Source: Gymnogyps californianus
Lineage: Eukaryota; Chordata; Aves; Accipitriformes; Cathartidae
DNA: 64,000 nucleotides
Assembly: GCF_018139145.2 (NCBI RefSeq)
Contig: NC_059471.1
Location: forward strand, 48,057,486 to 48,121,485
Direction of reading: 5' to 3'
Shown: positions 61,985 through 64,000 of the stretch, piece by piece
Position numbering within the stretch: position 1 is the first letter of the stretch
Layout of the letters: the number at the start of each line of letters is the position of its first letter
Program-made: the position numbers and the translations under genes
The notes under the pieces: model-generated
Databases searched by the model: none
Seen by the model: only the letters and a program-made list of their open reading frames with translations
Told to the model about the DNA's origin: nothing

Positions 61985-62156
61985 GTTCTGGATCCTGTGA
62001 CAGTTAAAGTGCTTAAATCAAGTTTAGGTCTAAAAGGTATGCTTTCAGCCTATAGTCATGGACTTGATGTCAAAAGTACTTGTTGAAATTCTGTACTTTG
62101 TGTTATGCAGTTGTGCAATATAAATAAGCCTAATGATCCCTTCTGGCCTTATGAAG
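61985..62156 (+). mobile_element. Old CR1 LINE 3' end
   Basis: In sense orientation the segment runs CTTAAATCAAGTTTAGGTC, TAAAAGGTATGCTTTCAGCC, GTTGAAATTCTGTACTTTG, TGTTATGCAGTTGTG and finally CCTAATGATCCCTTCTGGCC. This is the order of the CR1 3' end that normally finishes with GATGATCACAATGGTCCCTTCTGGCC. Divergence is high and the terminal short repeats are lost. It is about as decayed as the copy at 32,705-32,995. Confidence 0.65.
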
Positions 62157-64000
62157 ATTTGCTCTTTTAATTGAAAAGGGCCACCATGTCCTACCATTTT
62201 TGGTAAGTATGATGTCAAGCGCTGGTATATTACTAAGGCAATTTATTAGGAAAAAAAAGCATGGAATATAATAGCATATTTCTTAAAATCTCCATTTTAA
62301 ATCAATCAGTTTATGAATTAAGATTATTTTATTTGTAATTTTTAAGAAGCTGTTTTCTAAATTTAAAGAGAGAGCAGTATAATTTTGGATACCATAAGCT
62401 TGTGCTTGCAAGTAGTTGAATCCTTGCATTAAGAAAAAAACCAACCTCAGTTATGACTACAAGAAATGATTCTATGATAGACATGTACAGAGTAAGATAC
62501 AGGATTTACATTTCCATGTATAAGTAATGGATATATAATGTATAAAGAAAAAAAGACTTGATTAAAATTTTCTGTTGAAATTGTCTTTGGCAGAAGACAG
62601 AATTCTAAGCAGCCTACATATTTTTTTATCTGAAGTGCCTTTTATCCATTAAAAGTTTTCTTCAAAACTTTTTGGCCAAAATATGTGAACGTCTAGCTTT
62701 AGGACTATTTTCGCCCTCATTTCCCAAAGAAGCAAGGTGTATGTTATTACACTGTCTGCTTAACCTTCCATCTTTCTGTCTATTGTAAGCCCCCCTTAAA
62801 CTGTAAAAATGTGTTGGCCACTTTTTGATAGAAGTCTCATGAGTTCAATCAAGGTTAACCAACTGCTTGGAAAAGAGAGACCCTGTTAGGGTCCCATTTA
62901 AGGAGAATGTATAGAGAGATCTTCTCTTGTCTTTCCTGTATGGATGTTCAGAAGTCAAGATGCAACTACTGCCTGACCAACTAGCATTTGCATAAATAAC
63001 TAGCTAATCAACACGTACATAATTCAGCCATAACAAATGGTGCCCCTTCCTTTCCAGCAGGTCAGAAAGTGGAGGATTTGGGAGGCAAATAGGGGGATTC
63101 CAGGGTATGGAACAGAAGACACAAATCTGTAGGAAACCAGGCTTCATTAGTTGCTCTTCTCAATAACAAAGACAATTCACATAACAGAGGAGGGGCCTTG
63201 TCATATGGCCATGAAGTAAGTTCAAAAGAGGCCGGGTGGCTCACCCTGAGAGAAAAATTGGAAAATCCTGCTTTTAACCATCTAGATACTCTTGCAATCA
63301 AGGCAACAAAGCAAGCTATAAATTAGCACAGGACATTTTGAGTTAATTCCAGTAGCCCTTACGGGCAATGTCTTGGCAGCCAGGATGTGATGGCTGTGAG
63401 ACTCCTCAGCCACACTCTTCACCAAGAGACATCCCGTCCCCTAGCTGTATCCCACTGCTCTTCTCTGAGGGAAACCTGAGGAGGCACAGATGGTCCAACT
63501 CTACAGCTGTAAAGGCACTAAGAACATCAAAGTCAAGACTTCATTTCCCTCCAGCACAGCAGGTTTTAAAACAACAACAACAACAAAAACCTCCTAAACT
63601 GTCTATAGCTCAGGAAGTAATCTCAGCCCAAATTGGCAAGAACTCAGATAACTTCAAATTGGAAAATGTGCAATTAATTTGCTAAATGCAAGGTGACATG
63701 CCTGAGAGGATGGCCTGTATTTGAAATCAGGGGAAGTTGATTAAAAATTGTGCTCTCTGCTAAGAAGGAAATAGTCATCCTGAATCTATGATTTAGAGCA
63801 TGATTTTATTGTACTCTCATTCAAGTGTGCAATGCCTGATTGAAAACAAAGCAAACCTAATTAATTAATATTGGCCTCCTGCTATCGTGCATCTGCCCCA
63901 CACTTCTTGAATGACAATCCTAAACATCAGAAAAATATAGAGCTCTTTATAATCAAGGATCTTATAAACAACAAAATAAAAAAACCCAACTCCCCGAACC
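62157..64000. other. Gene-free sequence, right end
   Basis: A+T-rich unique sequence with one 105-codon plus-strand frame (63,368-63,685) that ends through an (ACA)n stretch at about 63,571-63,586. It has no recognisable domain. Confidence 0.55.

Noticed and set aside
62470..62484. GATTCTATGATAG, like a CR1 tail repeat
   Set aside because: A single partial unit about 300 bp past the recognised CR1 end, with no CR1 body directly before it.
1..64000. CRISPR arrays, operons, prokaryotic promoters, rRNA or intact tRNA genes
   Set aside because: None present. Sequence texture, LINE/LTR content and stop-codon density are those of vertebrate non-coding DNA.

Overview
The window looks like non-coding nuclear DNA from a bird, most likely outside the chicken lineage. 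Three things point that way. First, there is a solo long terminal repeat (5,432-6,263) of a type I associate with neoavian endogenous retroviruses. Second, there is a fairly well-preserved avian-type CR1 LINE 3' fragment (48,170-48,635). Third, there are older, highly diverged CR1, MIR-like and tRNA-headed SINE remnants in otherwise largely unique, A+T-leaning sequence. Family names come from memory of consensus sequences; no database was searched.

I find no convincing protein-coding gene, exon series, tRNA, rRNA, CRISPR array or prokaryotic feature. Every long open frame either lies inside a repeat (5.6-6.3 kb LTR, 36.2-36.6 kb LINE, 48.3-48.5 kb CR1) or lacks family motifs and splice context. 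The window is best read as a gene desert or a very large intron.

Layout: 1-5.4 kb unique sequence with a G+C-rich patch near 4.5-4.9 kb; 5.43-6.26 kb solo LTR on the minus strand; 6.3-15.8 kb unique sequence with a GT-rich tract, a palindromic-repeat fragment (7.5 kb), a 14-bp E-box palindrome (9.8 kb) and a 19-base poly-G run; 15.85 kb perfect hairpin of two inverted GATA sites; 16.1-20.6 kb old SINE and palindromic-repeat fragments; 21.15 kb G+C hairpin and a possible LTR-like block (21.2-21.6 kb); 22-32.7 kb mostly unique, with poly-A/poly-T tracts and a 39-bp tandem duplication; 32.7-33.0 kb old CR1; 35.7-36.7 kb an L1-clade reverse-transcriptase remnant, unusual for a bird, beside a G+C-richer block of unknown nature to about 39.2 kb; 43.5 kb MIR; 48.2-48.6 kb younger CR1; 50.8 kb palindromic-repeat fragment; 54.2-54.9 kb A+T-rich sequence dense in forkhead/SOX/OTX-like motifs; 62.0 kb old CR1; unique sequence to the end.

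No genes work together here. What function there is would be regulatory (candidate CTCF, GATA, E-box and forkhead sites), and all of those calls are inference from motif matches.
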